Origin: an uncultured Clostridium sp.
GTDB taxonomy: Bacteria; Bacillota; Clostridia; Oscillospirales; Acutalibacteraceae
Assembly: GCA_958422185.1 (NCBI GenBank)
Contig: CATZNW010000008.1
Span: forward strand, 1-64,000
DNA length: 64,000 bases
Direction of reading: 5' to 3'
Every line of letters starts with the position of its first letter. The first letter of the stretch is position 1. Under the pieces are notes generated by a model. That model was given only the letters and a program-made list of their open reading frames with translations, did not search any database and was not told the DNA's origin. Position numbers and translations under genes: made by a program. Below, piece by piece: positions 33,596 through 43,040 of the stretch.

Positions 33596-33658
33596 ATATA
33601 TCGATAAAATATTGACAATCCAATATTTTAAAATCTAATTTTACGGAGGTAAAATCCA

Positions 33659-34672
33659 ATGGTAAAAGTTGCTATTAATGGTTTTGGCCGTATCGGTCGT
33701 CTTGCATTCCGCCAGATGTTCGGCGCGGAAGGCTATGAAGTTGTTGCTATCAACGACCTTACAAGCCCCAAGATGCTTGCTCATCTTCTTAAGTATGATT
33801 CATCTCAGGGCAAATATGCCCTTGCCGATAAGGTAGAGGCAACAGACGATTCCATCATCGTTGACGGTCAGGAGATCAAGATTTATGCTAAAGCGGACGC
33901 TTCCGAGCTTCCCTGGGGCGATCTTGGTGTAGATGTTGTTCTTGAGTGCACAGGTTTCTATACTTCCAAGGACAAGGCTTCTGCTCATATCAAAGCAGGC
34001 GCACGCAAAGTTGTTATTTCCGCTCCTGCCGGCAATGATCTTCCTACGATCGTTTACAATGTTAACCACGAAACGCTCAAGCCTGAAGACACTGTTATTT
34101 CAGCTGCTTCCTGCACAACGAACTGCCTTGCTCCTATGGCTAAGGCTCTTAATGATTATGTTGAGATCCAGAGCGGTATCATGTGCACGATCCATGCTTA
34201 CACAGGCGATCAGATGACTCTTGATGGTCCTCAGAGAAAAGGCGATCTTCGCCGTTCACGCGCGGCCGCTGTAAATATCGTTCCCAATTCAACAGGCGCT
34301 GCAAAGGCTATCGGCCTTGTTATTCCGGAACTCAACGGTAAGCTTATCGGCTCTGCTCAGCGTGTTCCTACCCCAACCGGTTCAACAACGATTCTTACCG
34401 CTGTTGTTAAAGGCAAGGACGTTACTGTTGAGGGCATCAACGCTGCTATGAAGGCTGCTTCAAACGAGAGCTTCGGCTACAATACGGATGAGATCGTTTC
34501 TTCAGATATTGTTGGCATGCGCTACGGCTCACTCTTTGATGCTACCCAGACCATGGTTCTCAAGATCGCTGAAGACCTTTATGAGGTTCAGGTTGTTTCC
34601 TGGTATGATAATGAGAACAGCTATACTTCACAGATGGTTCGTACTATCAAGTACTTCTCAGAGCTTGGCTAA
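33659..34672 (+). CDS. gap: glyceraldehyde-3-phosphate dehydrogenase, type I
   Basis: Gap oxidises glyceraldehyde-3-phosphate to 1,3-bisphosphoglycerate with NAD in glycolysis. The N-terminal Rossmann motif NGFGRIGRLAF and the active site ASCTTNCLAP with Cys152 are present; HAYTGDQ and WYDNENSY are conserved too. 337 residues is typical. Codon use is strongly biased towards a small set, as expected of a highly expressed gene. ACGGAGG precedes the ATG; a terminator follows. Confidence 0.97.
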   Translation: MVKVAINGFGRIGRLAFRQMFGAEGYEVVAINDLTSPKMLAHLLKYDSSQGKYALADKVEATDDSIIVDGQEIKIYAKADASELPWGDLGVDVVLECTGFYTSKDKASAHIKAGARKVVISAPAGNDLPTIVYNVNHETLKPEDTVISAASCTTNCLAPMAKALNDYVEIQSGIMCTIHAYTGDQMTLDGPQRKGDLRRSRAAAVNIVPNSTGAAKAIGLVIPELNGKLIGSAQRVPTPTGSTTILTAVVKGKDVTVEGINAAMKAASNESFGYNTDEIVSSDIVGMRYGSLFDATQTMVLKIAEDLYEVQVVSWYDNENSYTSQMVRTIKYFSELG

Positions 34673-34696
34673 ACCGAGACGTTAATAAACAAAATG

Positions 34697-34727
34697 AAGC
34701 GGAGTCAAATGACTCCGCTTTTCTTTT
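34697..34727 (+). terminator. terminator of gap
   Basis: AAGCGGAGTCA and TGACTCCGCTT form an 11-bp stem with a two-base loop, followed by a T-rich stretch. Confidence 0.85.
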
Positions 34728-34846
34728 TACATCGGTTTCCAGTTGTTAAAACAAATATAAAAAATTGATAAATTATTAACAATTCCTATTGAAGTTTGCG
34801 CTCTCCGTTCTATACTTATATTTAGTTTAAGCGGGGAGGATCAGAA

Positions 34847-35485
34847 ATGAAAAAGCAAAATTTTACATTCTGTCAGTATATTTGGATCTTTATTGCCGGA
34901 TGCTACGGCGGTTATATAGTGGAAACGCTTTGGTGTCTTATTAAAAACGGCTATATAGAAAGCCGCAAATCGCTTGTGCTGGGACATCTCAGTATCGCAT
35001 ACGGAATGGGCGCTGTTCTTTTGACTCTGATTCTTGTGCGGTTTCAGAAAGCGAAGCTTTGGAAGATATTTCTGATCGCCTTTGTATCGGGTACCGTAAC
35101 GGAATACATCTGCTCGTTAGGGCAGGAAATCTGCTTTGGCACCGTTGCGTGGGACTACAGCCATTTGCCTCTTAATATTAACGGCAGAGTGTGCCTTTTG
35201 TATTCGTTGTTTTGGGGCGTGCTCGGTGTTTTCTGGGTAAAGATCATGATCCCTTTCATGAAAAAATTATTTCATTCCGTTCATATACCGCACGAAAAAG
35301 CCCTTGTCTGGGTGTTTATAGCCTTCTTTATTTTTGATTGCGCCCTTTCGGCTTCCGCCGCTCTGCGCATGAATGAAAGGGCAGAAGGAATTGCCCCTTC
35401 CAATCAAATAGAGCAGTTTTTGGATACGCATTATCCGGATGAAAAAATGAATCGGATCTATGCGAATTCCAGACCTGCTAAATAA
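34847..35485 (+). CDS. putative ABC-transporter permease-like membrane protein (PF06541)
   Basis: A 212-residue protein with about five membrane helices. The segment WDYSHLPLNINGRVCLLYS is the hallmark of the family annotated as putative ABC transporter type IV (CmpB). No ATPase partner is nearby, so the transporter label is doubtful. GGGGAGG precedes the ATG at 34847. Confidence 0.8.
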   Translation: MKKQNFTFCQYIWIFIAGCYGGYIVETLWCLIKNGYIESRKSLVLGHLSIAYGMGAVLLTLILVRFQKAKLWKIFLIAFVSGTVTEYICSLGQEICFGTVAWDYSHLPLNINGRVCLLYSLFWGVLGVFWVKIMIPFMKKLFHSVHIPHEKALVWVFIAFFIFDCALSASAALRMNERAEGIAPSNQIEQFLDTHYPDEKMNRIYANSRPAK

Positions 35486-35504
35486 ATGCGTATTGGCGTT
35501 TTAT

Positions 35505-35542
35505 AAAGAAAAGATCCGCAAAAACCGGCGGATCTTTTCTTT
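35505..35542. terminator. bidirectional terminator between convergent genes
   Basis: A 15-bp perfect stem (AAAGAAAAGATCCGC/GCGGATCTTTTCTTT) provides T-rich arms in both directions. Confidence 0.85.
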
Positions 35543-35549
35543 GTTATAT

Positions 35550-36875
35550 TTATTGGGCTGCTCTGAGAGCAAAATCACCGCTCACTGTTTCAACCTCGAT
35601 CTGTGTGGAACTGTTGCCGTAAGTTAAAGTTCCGCGGCGAGATGAGCCGGTTGACTGTGTGTTGAAATCTGTGTTTATCTCACCGGAAACGGTTTCGTAT
35701 TCCATATGAAATCCGTCTATGCTTTGCGGTATAGTCACAGCAATGCTGCCGCTTACGGTATTGGCGTCGATCTGCCTTATCAGCGCGGCGGTGTCCGTAA
35801 CCTGCGCGGTTCCGGAAGTGGTCTCAATGTCAAGAGAAGCAAATTCGCCTGTTGCGTTTATCTCACCTGAAATCGTGTGCAAGTCTATTTTGTCCGCAAT
35901 AATACCTTCTATTGTAATATTCGCGGATGCGCTTTCAATATCTATTTCAGGGAAAGTCATATCTTTCGGAATCTGGATCTGAAGATCCTTTGCATTGCTG
36001 TTTTGTGAATTTCTGGTATTTTTATTGAAATAGATCTTCAGTTCGGTTCCTTCCGTTCTGGTGAAAAGCGCGTTGGAATCGGCAGAGTCCAAACCATCGT
36101 CAAACAGGATATTGCTGCCGTCATAATAAGAAACGTTTACGCTGCCAGCAGCCCATTCAACGGATATTTTGCTTACGGATGCCGGGTCGACCGTGTAAGC
36201 AGTCCGAGAATCGTTGGATCCTGCGCTGCCGTTTTCCGTTGTTGTGGTCTCTGCGTTCTGCGTGACCGTTTCGCCGCGCTGCATTTCAAGGCGGTCTTCT
36301 CTGATTTCGTCATAAGCGTTTATTCCGATTGCCGCCGCTATAATGATCAGCACGGCAACTACACCGGCAATGATCGCCACTGTGGCGCCTGTGCCGAGTT
36401 TTTTCTTTTGTTTCGGCGGGTAATAGGTTGCTGCGGCGCCGTAATTGTTGCCCTGCCCTTTGGACGGGCTGTTTGTATGAGTGAAAGGATTGCCGTTTTG
36501 CGCCGGCTGCGCAGCCGCAGGTTTGGCTTCTGCCGGCGGTTCCGGATGCGCAGATGCAGGCGCTTTGCTTTCTGCTGTTTCCGGTTCCTTGCCGCTGTCC
36601 GTGCCGCTCTCACGTTCAGAGAGCGTGTCTGCTGAGCTGCCTTCCGTTATATCCGATCCTTTTTTTGGCTCTTCATCGCCCATAAGCAGTGTGTCAAGAG
36701 AAACACCGTAAAGCTGCGCCAATGCAATAAGATTATCTGTATCCGGGCTGCTCTCGCTTCTCTCCCATTTTGAGATTGCCTGTCTTGATACGCCTATCTT
36801 TGCCGCAAGTTCCTCCTGTGAAAATCCGTGCGCCTTTCTGTATTCATAGAGTCGTTTTGCTGTTTCAATATTCAT
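35550..36875 (-). CDS. membrane-anchored XRE regulator with DUF4097-like outer domain
   Basis: A 441-residue protein. An XRE helix-turn-helix forms the N-terminus (YRKAHGFSQEELAAKIGVSR, then QAISKWERSESSPD). A low-complexity Ala/Glu/Pro linker follows (about 75-160), then one membrane helix (ATVAIIAGVVAVLIIIAAAI, about 170) and a repetitive beta region (about 230-441) with repeated ETVSGEIN/ETTSGT-like strands typical of DUF4097. It may sense envelope state and act directly on DNA. ATG 36875 follows GAGG. Longer frames upstream lack a ribosome binding site. Confidence 0.8.
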   Translation of the reverse strand: MNIETAKRLYEYRKAHGFSQEELAAKIGVSRQAISKWERSESSPDTDNLIALAQLYGVSLDTLLMGDEEPKKGSDITEGSSADTLSERESGTDSGKEPETAESKAPASAHPEPPAEAKPAAAQPAQNGNPFTHTNSPSKGQGNNYGAAATYYPPKQKKKLGTGATVAIIAGVVAVLIIIAAAIGINAYDEIREDRLEMQRGETVTQNAETTTTENGSAGSNDSRTAYTVDPASVSKISVEWAAGSVNVSYYDGSNILFDDGLDSADSNALFTRTEGTELKIYFNKNTRNSQNSNAKDLQIQIPKDMTFPEIDIESASANITIEGIIADKIDLHTISGEINATGEFASLDIETTSGTAQVTDTAALIRQIDANTVSGSIAVTIPQSIDGFHMEYETVSGEINTDFNTQSTGSSRRGTLTYGNSSTQIEVETVSGDFALRAAQ

Positions 36876-37055
36876 ATGATCACCTCGGATTAAGTAAAAT
36901 AGATCCGAAACCGCTTGAAAAGGGCCTGATTTCGGTCTGTTTCCTGCTTTCGTCACCCTCATTGTATCAGATGGATTCGGTTGTACACCACCAATTCTGG
37001 TTTGAAATTTCGCAACTATCGGTTGCATTTTTTAAAACAAGATGCAGTTTTAAGG

Positions 37056-38108
37056 TCATTCAGTCGTAAATCTGAACTCCGTTACGGTTTTGAACTCTTT
37101 ATTTGGTGTAATGTAGGAGAAAGGAAATTTATCCGGGTGATTTACGCTGTCCGGATAAAACTGGGTTTCCAGCGCCACGCCCCGCCTGTATGTTACCGCG
37201 CCGTTTGCCTTGCCGGGATTTCCTTTCTTTGCAAGCCAGCCTCCGCAGTATACCTGAATTCCGGGCATATCCGTCCATACGCTTAGTTTTCTGCCGCTTT
37301 CCTCGTCATAGAGAACGGCCGCCTCGGCAAATTCGCCGGGTCTGTTCCTCAGGCAATAATTATTATCGTAGCCTATGCCTTCAATGACCGCTCTGAACGG
37401 TTCGTCGATCTTATCTCCAATCTTGTGCAGATCCGTGAAATCCATCATTGTGCCGGCAATTTCGCCGAGCTCGCCGGTGGGCAGCTGGTCGCCGTCTGTT
37501 TCGGTGAATTGATCGGCGTTGATTTTCAGCATGTGATCTTCTATTCTTTTTCCCGGTTTCGCGCTCAGATTAAAATAAGCATGGTTTGTCGGGTTCGCAA
37601 CGGTTTTTTTATCGCTCAGCACGGAATATTCAATACGCAAAGTGTTGTTCTCTGTGAGCATATATTTAACTTTCATGGTAAAATTGCCGGGGAAGCCGTC
37701 CTCCATATCCGGTGAGAATTTTGTAAGCGTTATGGAGTCCTCCGTCGTTTCTTCCGCCTCCCAAACGGAAAAACTGAATCTTCCGCCGCCGTGCAGTGTC
37801 CATGTGCCCTGATTGTTGGGGGTGTGGTATTCGGTGCCGTCCATAGTGAACTTGGCGTCTCTTATCCTGTTAGCGACTCTGCCCACAACAAGGCCCTGAT
37901 AGCCAAGGTCTGGGTCTGCGTAATATTCGGGCTTGTCAAATCCAAGCACAACATCGCCAAGATCTCCGTTTCTGTTCGGCACGTTTATTGCCTGTATACC
38001 TGCGCCTAAAGTCTGTATGGAGACGTTTGCGCCGTTCTTGTTTGTGATCGTATAAAGGTCAATATTTTCATCTTTAACTTTGCCGAAAAAAGTTTTGGTT
38101 ATGCTCAT
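37056..38108 (-). CDS. galM: aldose 1-epimerase (mutarotase)
   Basis: A 350-residue galactose mutarotase that interconverts the alpha and beta anomers of hexoses. Catalytic-region motifs are visible: GRVANRI, LHGG, NPTNHAYFNL (catalytic His) and a C-terminal ALETQFYPDS with the catalytic Glu. AGAGGTG precedes the ATG. It is upstream of the membrane regulator on the same strand, about 180 bases away, without a clear terminator between, so partial co-transcription is possible. Confidence 0.92.
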   Translation of the reverse strand: MSITKTFFGKVKDENIDLYTITNKNGANVSIQTLGAGIQAINVPNRNGDLGDVVLGFDKPEYYADPDLGYQGLVVGRVANRIRDAKFTMDGTEYHTPNNQGTWTLHGGGRFSFSVWEAEETTEDSITLTKFSPDMEDGFPGNFTMKVKYMLTENNTLRIEYSVLSDKKTVANPTNHAYFNLSAKPGKRIEDHMLKINADQFTETDGDQLPTGELGEIAGTMMDFTDLHKIGDKIDEPFRAVIEGIGYDNNYCLRNRPGEFAEAAVLYDEESGRKLSVWTDMPGIQVYCGGWLAKKGNPGKANGAVTYRRGVALETQFYPDSVNHPDKFPFSYITPNKEFKTVTEFRFTTE

Positions 38109-38182
38109 AAATACACCTCTTAATTTATATTTTATATTATGTATCGAGTATAACCCGAATTGTAAATAAATTCAATATAAAC

Positions 38183-38211
38183 TTGACATTTTACTTTGTC
38201 AAATATATTCT
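38183..38211 (+). promoter_or_regulatory. promoter of the FHA-FtsW-PBP operon
   Basis: TTGACA (38183-38188) with TATTCT (38206-38211) at 17 bases. TTGACA and TGTCAA form an inverted repeat across 38183-38202 that may bind a regulator. Confidence 0.5.
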
Positions 38212-38271
38212 TATACTGAGAAAGTTTTAATTTTAAGGCTTTTGCCTATATTTTAAACGAGGTGTTTTTCT

Positions 38272-39015
38272 ATGCAGGAATTTATGGATATGCTGACTTC
38301 CGTAATGCGTTATGCATTGCCGGTTTCTGCCGTGATCGTTATACTGACCTGTGTTATATCGCTTTTCAGAAACAGGCCCAGAGTGCATAAAATGGCTCAG
38401 CTTACAGATGAGAACAATGATTCGGTTATTGAGATAGACCACTGGGAAACTTCAATAGGAAAATCAAAGGCAAACGATATTGTTTTGCCGCTGCCCAGCG
38501 TATCGAGATTTCATGCAGTGATTGCAAAGAAAAGCAGGGACTGGGTGGTGACCGATACGTTTTCAAGAAACGGCATACTTGTAAACGGTAAGAAAATAGA
38601 CGGAAAGGCTGTTATTGAAGACGGCGATGTGATTTCAATTGGCACAGTGCCGCTGCGGTTTGAATGTGCGGACGCGATCTCAAGCTCAACGAAAAAACAA
38701 ATCAGGCAAAACGCTGGCGGTCATACCGTTGCCTATGCCGTGCTGGTTGATGTTAAGAGCCGCAAACCCGTTTATCTTAAAAGAAACGATGTTCTTATAG
38801 GCCGCGGTGAACAATGTGATATCAGGATCCTTGCCGATACGGTGTCCTCAGAACATGCAAGGATATACAAAACCACCCGGGGCTGGGCGCTGTGTGACCT
38901 TGATTCGCATAACGGTACAAAGCTTAACGGCAGATATCTTACTCAGACTCAGTTGATTTTTGATGAAGATACCATTACTTTCGGTGACAGGGTATTTATT
39001 TTCTATGAAAAGTGA
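38272..39015 (+). CDS. membrane protein with two FHA domains
   Basis: A 247-residue protein with an N-terminal membrane helix (ALPVSAVIVILTCVISLF), then two forkhead-associated domains (about 55-125 and 165-245). The first has SVSRFHAVI and NGILVNGKKI; the second has IGRGEQCDI, SSEHARI and DSHNGTKLNG. FHA domains bind phosphothreonine, so a Ser/Thr kinase elsewhere likely signals to the cell-wall genes behind it. GAGGTG precedes the ATG. It runs directly into the FtsW-like gene. Confidence 0.85.
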   Translation: MQEFMDMLTSVMRYALPVSAVIVILTCVISLFRNRPRVHKMAQLTDENNDSVIEIDHWETSIGKSKANDIVLPLPSVSRFHAVIAKKSRDWVVTDTFSRNGILVNGKKIDGKAVIEDGDVISIGTVPLRFECADAISSSTKKQIRQNAGGHTVAYAVLVDVKSRKPVYLKRNDVLIGRGEQCDIRILADTVSSEHARIYKTTRGWALCDLDSHNGTKLNGRYLTQTQLIFDEDTITFGDRVFIFYEK

Positions 39016-39025
39016 GGTGCGCCCG

Positions 39026-40318
39026 ATGGCAAAAACAACAAAGGCTGCAAAAAAGAAAAAAATGCCTAAAATCAAACCGATCAATAATTTTGCGCTTATG
39101 GCATTTCTTACGCTTTTTGAGGTCGTAGCGGCGTTTTCCTCGGCTTATTCGGCAGAGGAGGGCATTCAGTATCAGACGCTCGCGGCAATGGGCATACTTA
39201 TAGCCGTTGAATGGATCTATCTTATCGTGTTTTATACGGCAATGCACCGCAGAAATTTTGAGCTGGAAATGATCGCGTTCTTCCTGTGCGCAACGGGAAT
39301 TTCCGTTATCGGTTCAGTCAGTCCTTCTGCCGCGCTCAAGCAGTGTATCATGATCGTTGCTGGCGTGATCGTTTATGTTGTTATGGTCTTTCTGCTCGGA
39401 AACGTGGATCTTTGCATGAAACTTAGACTGCCGGTTGCAATAGCGGCGCTTTTGCTGCTGGCTGTGAATCTTATTATAGCGGAAACGACTAACGGCGCAA
39501 GGAACTGGATAAGGATCGGCGGCGCGGAATCCGGCATAATGCTCCAGCCGTCAGAATTTGTGAAGGTGGCGTTTATATTTGTCGGCGCCGCCACTCTGGA
39601 GAAAATACAGACAAGTAAAAACATTTTTGCCTTTATCGGTTTTTCCGTGGCGTGCGTAGGTTCGCTGATTCTTATAAAGGATTTCGGTACGGCGCTTATT
39701 TTCTTTGTAACGTTTCTTATTATCGCCTTTATGACCTCCGGTGATATAAAAACCATCATTCTTGCAATAGCGTCCGCAGTGCTCGGCGCGGGTATCGTTC
39801 TGAAATACCGCTCGTATGTTATGGCAAGATTTTCCGTTTACCGGCATGTCTGGGAGGCTGATTATTATAATTCCAGCGGCTATCAGCAAACAAGAACGCT
39901 CGTTGGGCTGGCTTCCGGCGGACTTTTCGGCCTGGGTATAGGGAATGGCTATACGCGCACGGTCTATGCCTCAACAACGGATCTTATTTTCGGCGTGGTC
40001 TGTGAGGAATGGGGATATATCTTCGGCATAATCCTTGTGCTTGCGTTTGTGGCAATAGCTGTGTCCGCGCTGATCAATTCCATTGCCGCGCGCTCAACGT
40101 TTTATTCCATTGCTGCAGTTGCGGCCGCCGGCCTTTTGCTTTTCCAGACGGCGCTTAATATCTTCGGTATAACGGATGTGCTTCCGCTTACAGGCGTAAC
40201 TCTGCCGTTCGTAAGCCAGGGCGGTTCGTCTATGATAAGCTGCTGGGCGGTGCTTGCGTATATTAAAGCGTCAGATGTGCGCACTTATAATTATCTGGGA
40301 GGCGCAAAGAAAAAATGA
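39026..40318 (+). CDS. FtsW/RodA/SpoVE-family glycosyltransferase
   Basis: A 430-residue SEDS-family membrane protein that polymerises lipid II into glycan strands. About ten membrane helices; conserved blocks are GARNWIRIGG, LQPSEFVKVAFI, the KDFGTALIF region and VSQGGSSM near the end. GAGGTG stands before ATG 39026, which begins MAKTTKAAKKKK. It overlaps the PBP gene by ATGA, so the two are made in a fixed ratio. The FHA protein before it resembles the actinobacterial FHA-RodA-PbpA arrangement. Confidence 0.92.
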   Translation: MAKTTKAAKKKKMPKIKPINNFALMAFLTLFEVVAAFSSAYSAEEGIQYQTLAAMGILIAVEWIYLIVFYTAMHRRNFELEMIAFFLCATGISVIGSVSPSAALKQCIMIVAGVIVYVVMVFLLGNVDLCMKLRLPVAIAALLLLAVNLIIAETTNGARNWIRIGGAESGIMLQPSEFVKVAFIFVGAATLEKIQTSKNIFAFIGFSVACVGSLILIKDFGTALIFFVTFLIIAFMTSGDIKTIILAIASAVLGAGIVLKYRSYVMARFSVYRHVWEADYYNSSGYQQTRTLVGLASGGLFGLGIGNGYTRTVYASTTDLIFGVVCEEWGYIFGIILVLAFVAIAVSALINSIAARSTFYSIAAVAAAGLLLFQTALNIFGITDVLPLTGVTLPFVSQGGSSMISCWAVLAYIKASDVRTYNYLGGAKKK

Positions 40319-41715
40319 AAATGATTACCAAAAGAGGTATATTTCTCTGGATCTTATGTTTCCTGTTTATTGCCGGCATAGCCTTTTTAACAGTCAGCCT
40401 TGTTACAGAAGGCTCTGACTGGGTTATGAAGAACTATAACCGCCATGTTTACAGTGACGGTCAGCTTATAGCTGCCGGAGCCGTTAAGGATAAAAACGGC
40501 GTTGTGCTGTCCGAATCAAGGGACGGTAAAAGGGTCTACAGCGATGATGAGGAAACGCGCCTTTCAACTCTTCACGTTGTTGGCGATACCAGGGGATTTA
40601 TTTCCACAGGTGTGCAGACTCAGTTTGAATCACAGCTTGTCGGTTATAATGTTGTAGACGGCGTGTATAATATTAAAAGGAACTCAGGCGGAAATGACCT
40701 GACCCTTACGATAGACAGCGAGATAAACAATGTGGCTCTTGACGCGCTCGGCGATTATAAGGGCACGATAGGCGTTGTGAATTATAAAACGGGCGATATT
40801 ATATGTATGGTATCGACCCCTACTTATGACGTAAATGATGTTCCGGCAGATATAAACACCTCGTCAGAATACGAGGGCGTTTATATCAACAGGTTTCTGA
40901 CCGGCCTTTACACTCCGGGTTCAACGTTCAAGGTGGTAACGGCAATCAGCGCTCTTCAGAATATCGGAAGCGATATTTACGACAGAACATGGCGGTGCGA
41001 CCGCGTATATGATGTTGACGGCATTGAGGAGGACAACATCATATGCAACGCGCGCCACGGCACCACCGGTTTTGAAAATGCGTTTGCTAAAAGCTGCAAC
41101 ATCACGTTCGGCAAAATTGCAATCGAACTCGGTCCCGAAACGCTTGCCCAGACGGTCGATTCTCTGGGGCTGACCCAGGCGGTCTCCATAAGCGGATCGA
41201 TCAGCTCTGCTGAAAGCAGATTTTTCCTTGAAGCAGGCGATGCGGATGCATATACGGGCTGGACCGGCATAGGTCAGGGTGATACGCTCGTTACGCCGGC
41301 GGCAATGCTGCGCCTTATGTGCGCTATTGCAAACGACGGCAAAGCCGTTTCGTTTAATATTGTGGACAGATTTGCCAATTCCGCCGGAGATATGGTGGAT
41401 ATAGGGTACACAAGCACGGAGACGCAGGTGCTCAGTACAGATATAGCCTCTCAAATGAAGTCGCTCATGCGAAATAATGTTAAGACCCAGTACGGCGAAA
41501 GCAGATATAAGGGGCTTAATCTCTGCGCGAAATCAGGTACGGCGCAGATCGACGATGTTGATGCACATAATACGGCATGGTTTGTAGGTTTTATGGATGA
41601 TGAGGAGCACCCGTATGCTTTTGTTGTTGTTGCGGAACACGGGAATTCCGGATCGCAGACCGCGGGCCCCATGGCAAGAAAGGTGCTTAACGCAATAATG
41701 GACAGCGAAAGCTGA
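40315..41715 (+). CDS. class B penicillin-binding protein (PbpA-like)
   Basis: A 466-residue transpeptidase, anchored by one N-terminal helix (GIFLWILCFLFIAGIAFL). Catalytic motifs: Ser203-x-x-Lys in GSTFK, SxN as SCN in AKSCNITFG, and KSG in CAKSGTAQ. There is no large N-terminal dimerisation domain, so it is the short PbpA type rather than PBP2 or FtsI. It is coupled to its SEDS partner by ATGA and would cross-link the strands that partner makes. Confidence 0.92.
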   Translation: MKMITKRGIFLWILCFLFIAGIAFLTVSLVTEGSDWVMKNYNRHVYSDGQLIAAGAVKDKNGVVLSESRDGKRVYSDDEETRLSTLHVVGDTRGFISTGVQTQFESQLVGYNVVDGVYNIKRNSGGNDLTLTIDSEINNVALDALGDYKGTIGVVNYKTGDIICMVSTPTYDVNDVPADINTSSEYEGVYINRFLTGLYTPGSTFKVVTAISALQNIGSDIYDRTWRCDRVYDVDGIEEDNIICNARHGTTGFENAFAKSCNITFGKIAIELGPETLAQTVDSLGLTQAVSISGSISSAESRFFLEAGDADAYTGWTGIGQGDTLVTPAAMLRLMCAIANDGKAVSFNIVDRFANSAGDMVDIGYTSTETQVLSTDIASQMKSLMRNNVKTQYGESRYKGLNLCAKSGTAQIDDVDAHNTAWFVGFMDDEEHPYAFVVVAEHGNSGSQTAGPMARKVLNAIMDSES

Positions 41716-41733
41716 TTATAAGGAACTGATTTT

Positions 41734-42987
41734 TTGGAATTTACGGAAACGCAAAAGGATACAGCGCCCGAAAGGGCAGTTCTGATATCCGTTGATACTG
41801 GCGATTTTGATGCGAATGCGTCAATAAATGAACTGGAAGAACTTGCAGTAACGGCGGGCGCTGAGGTGCTCGCCGCGATCATTCAGCGGCGTGAAGCGCC
41901 GTCACCTGCGTCCTATATCGGATCGGGCAGACTCGCAGAACTTGTAGGTTTCTGCCGAACGAACGAACCGGATATCATTATTGCGGACGGAGAGCTTTCG
42001 CCCGTTCAGGTAAGAAATATCGAAGATGCCTGCGGAGTACGCACGGTGGACAGAACTGCCCTTATACTTGATATTTTCGCCGCGCGCGCAAGAAGCGCGG
42101 AAGGCAAGATCCAGGTTGAACTGGCTCAGCTCAAATATCTGCTGCCGCGCCTTTCCGGTCAGGGAAAAAGTCTTTCAAGGCTCGGCGGCGGCATAGGCAC
42201 AAGAGGTCCCGGCGAAACAAAGCTTGAAACGGATAAGCGCCATATCCGGCGCAGAATAGAACATCTTAATGCAAGCCTTGAAAAGATCAGAAAACGCCGC
42301 CTTGCCATTCACACCAGAAGGCAGAAGAATGCCGCTCTGTCAGCGGTTATAGTCGGTTATACAAACGCCGGCAAATCTACTCTGATGAACAGGCTGACGA
42401 ATGCCGGCGTGCTTGCGGAGGACAAGCTTTTTGCAACGCTGGACCCTACCGCAAGAAAACTGATTCTTCCGGACGGAAGACAGATCATGCTTGTTGACAC
42501 GGTAGGTCTGGTGCGCCGTTTGCCGCATCAGCTTGTAGACGCTTTCCGTTCCACGCTTGAAGAGGCGCTGTGGGCGGACGTCATTCTTAACGTGTGCGAT
42601 GCTTCAAGTCCCGAATGCGCAGAGCATATCCGTGTAACGAACGATCTGCTGTCCTCCCTGGGATGCGACGGCAAGCCTGTGATCAATGTGCTCAACAAAT
42701 GCGATCTGGCGCCTGAAGTGCTGGACTATCCAGTAATAGGAGCAAGCGTAAGAATAAGCGCAAAAACGGGATACGGTATCGGCGAACTGCTGAACGCAGT
42801 TTCAGCGTCCCTGCCTGCCTCAAGGCGAAGAGTGACTCTTCTGATCCCTTTTTCACGCGGGGAGATTACAGGTGAGATCAGAAAACACGGTGAAGTTATC
42901 TCAGAAACATACACTGAAGGCGGCGTGAAAATAGAGGCTTTTGCGGATGTATCTTATCTCAGCAAGATAAGTGAATATATTTTATAA
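41734..42987 (+). CDS. hflX: ribosome-associated GTPase HflX
   Basis: A 417-residue GTPase that binds 50S ribosomes and splits stalled ones. The N-terminal HflX domain includes ASYIGSGRLAEL and the glycine-rich GGGIGTRGPGETKLETD. G motifs: G1 GYTNAGKST, G3 DTVGLVR, G4 NKCD. It starts at TTG 41734, 8 bases after AAGGAAC, 18 bases past the PBP stop, and is likely in the same operon. Confidence 0.93.
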   Translation: MEFTETQKDTAPERAVLISVDTGDFDANASINELEELAVTAGAEVLAAIIQRREAPSPASYIGSGRLAELVGFCRTNEPDIIIADGELSPVQVRNIEDACGVRTVDRTALILDIFAARARSAEGKIQVELAQLKYLLPRLSGQGKSLSRLGGGIGTRGPGETKLETDKRHIRRRIEHLNASLEKIRKRRLAIHTRRQKNAALSAVIVGYTNAGKSTLMNRLTNAGVLAEDKLFATLDPTARKLILPDGRQIMLVDTVGLVRRLPHQLVDAFRSTLEEALWADVILNVCDASSPECAEHIRVTNDLLSSLGCDGKPVINVLNKCDLAPEVLDYPVIGASVRISAKTGYGIGELLNAVSASLPASRRRVTLLIPFSRGEITGEIRKHGEVISETYTEGGVKIEAFADVSYLSKISEYIL

Positions 42988-43040
42988 AACATGATAATAT
43001 TTTAGACTGCGGTTTCATAAAATCATTATGAGGTGATTTT

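Noticed and set aside
37001..37045. Hairpin GCAAC/GTTGC followed by T residues as a galM terminator
   Set aside because: The T run is on the plus strand while galM is read on the minus strand, and there is no plus-strand gene before it.
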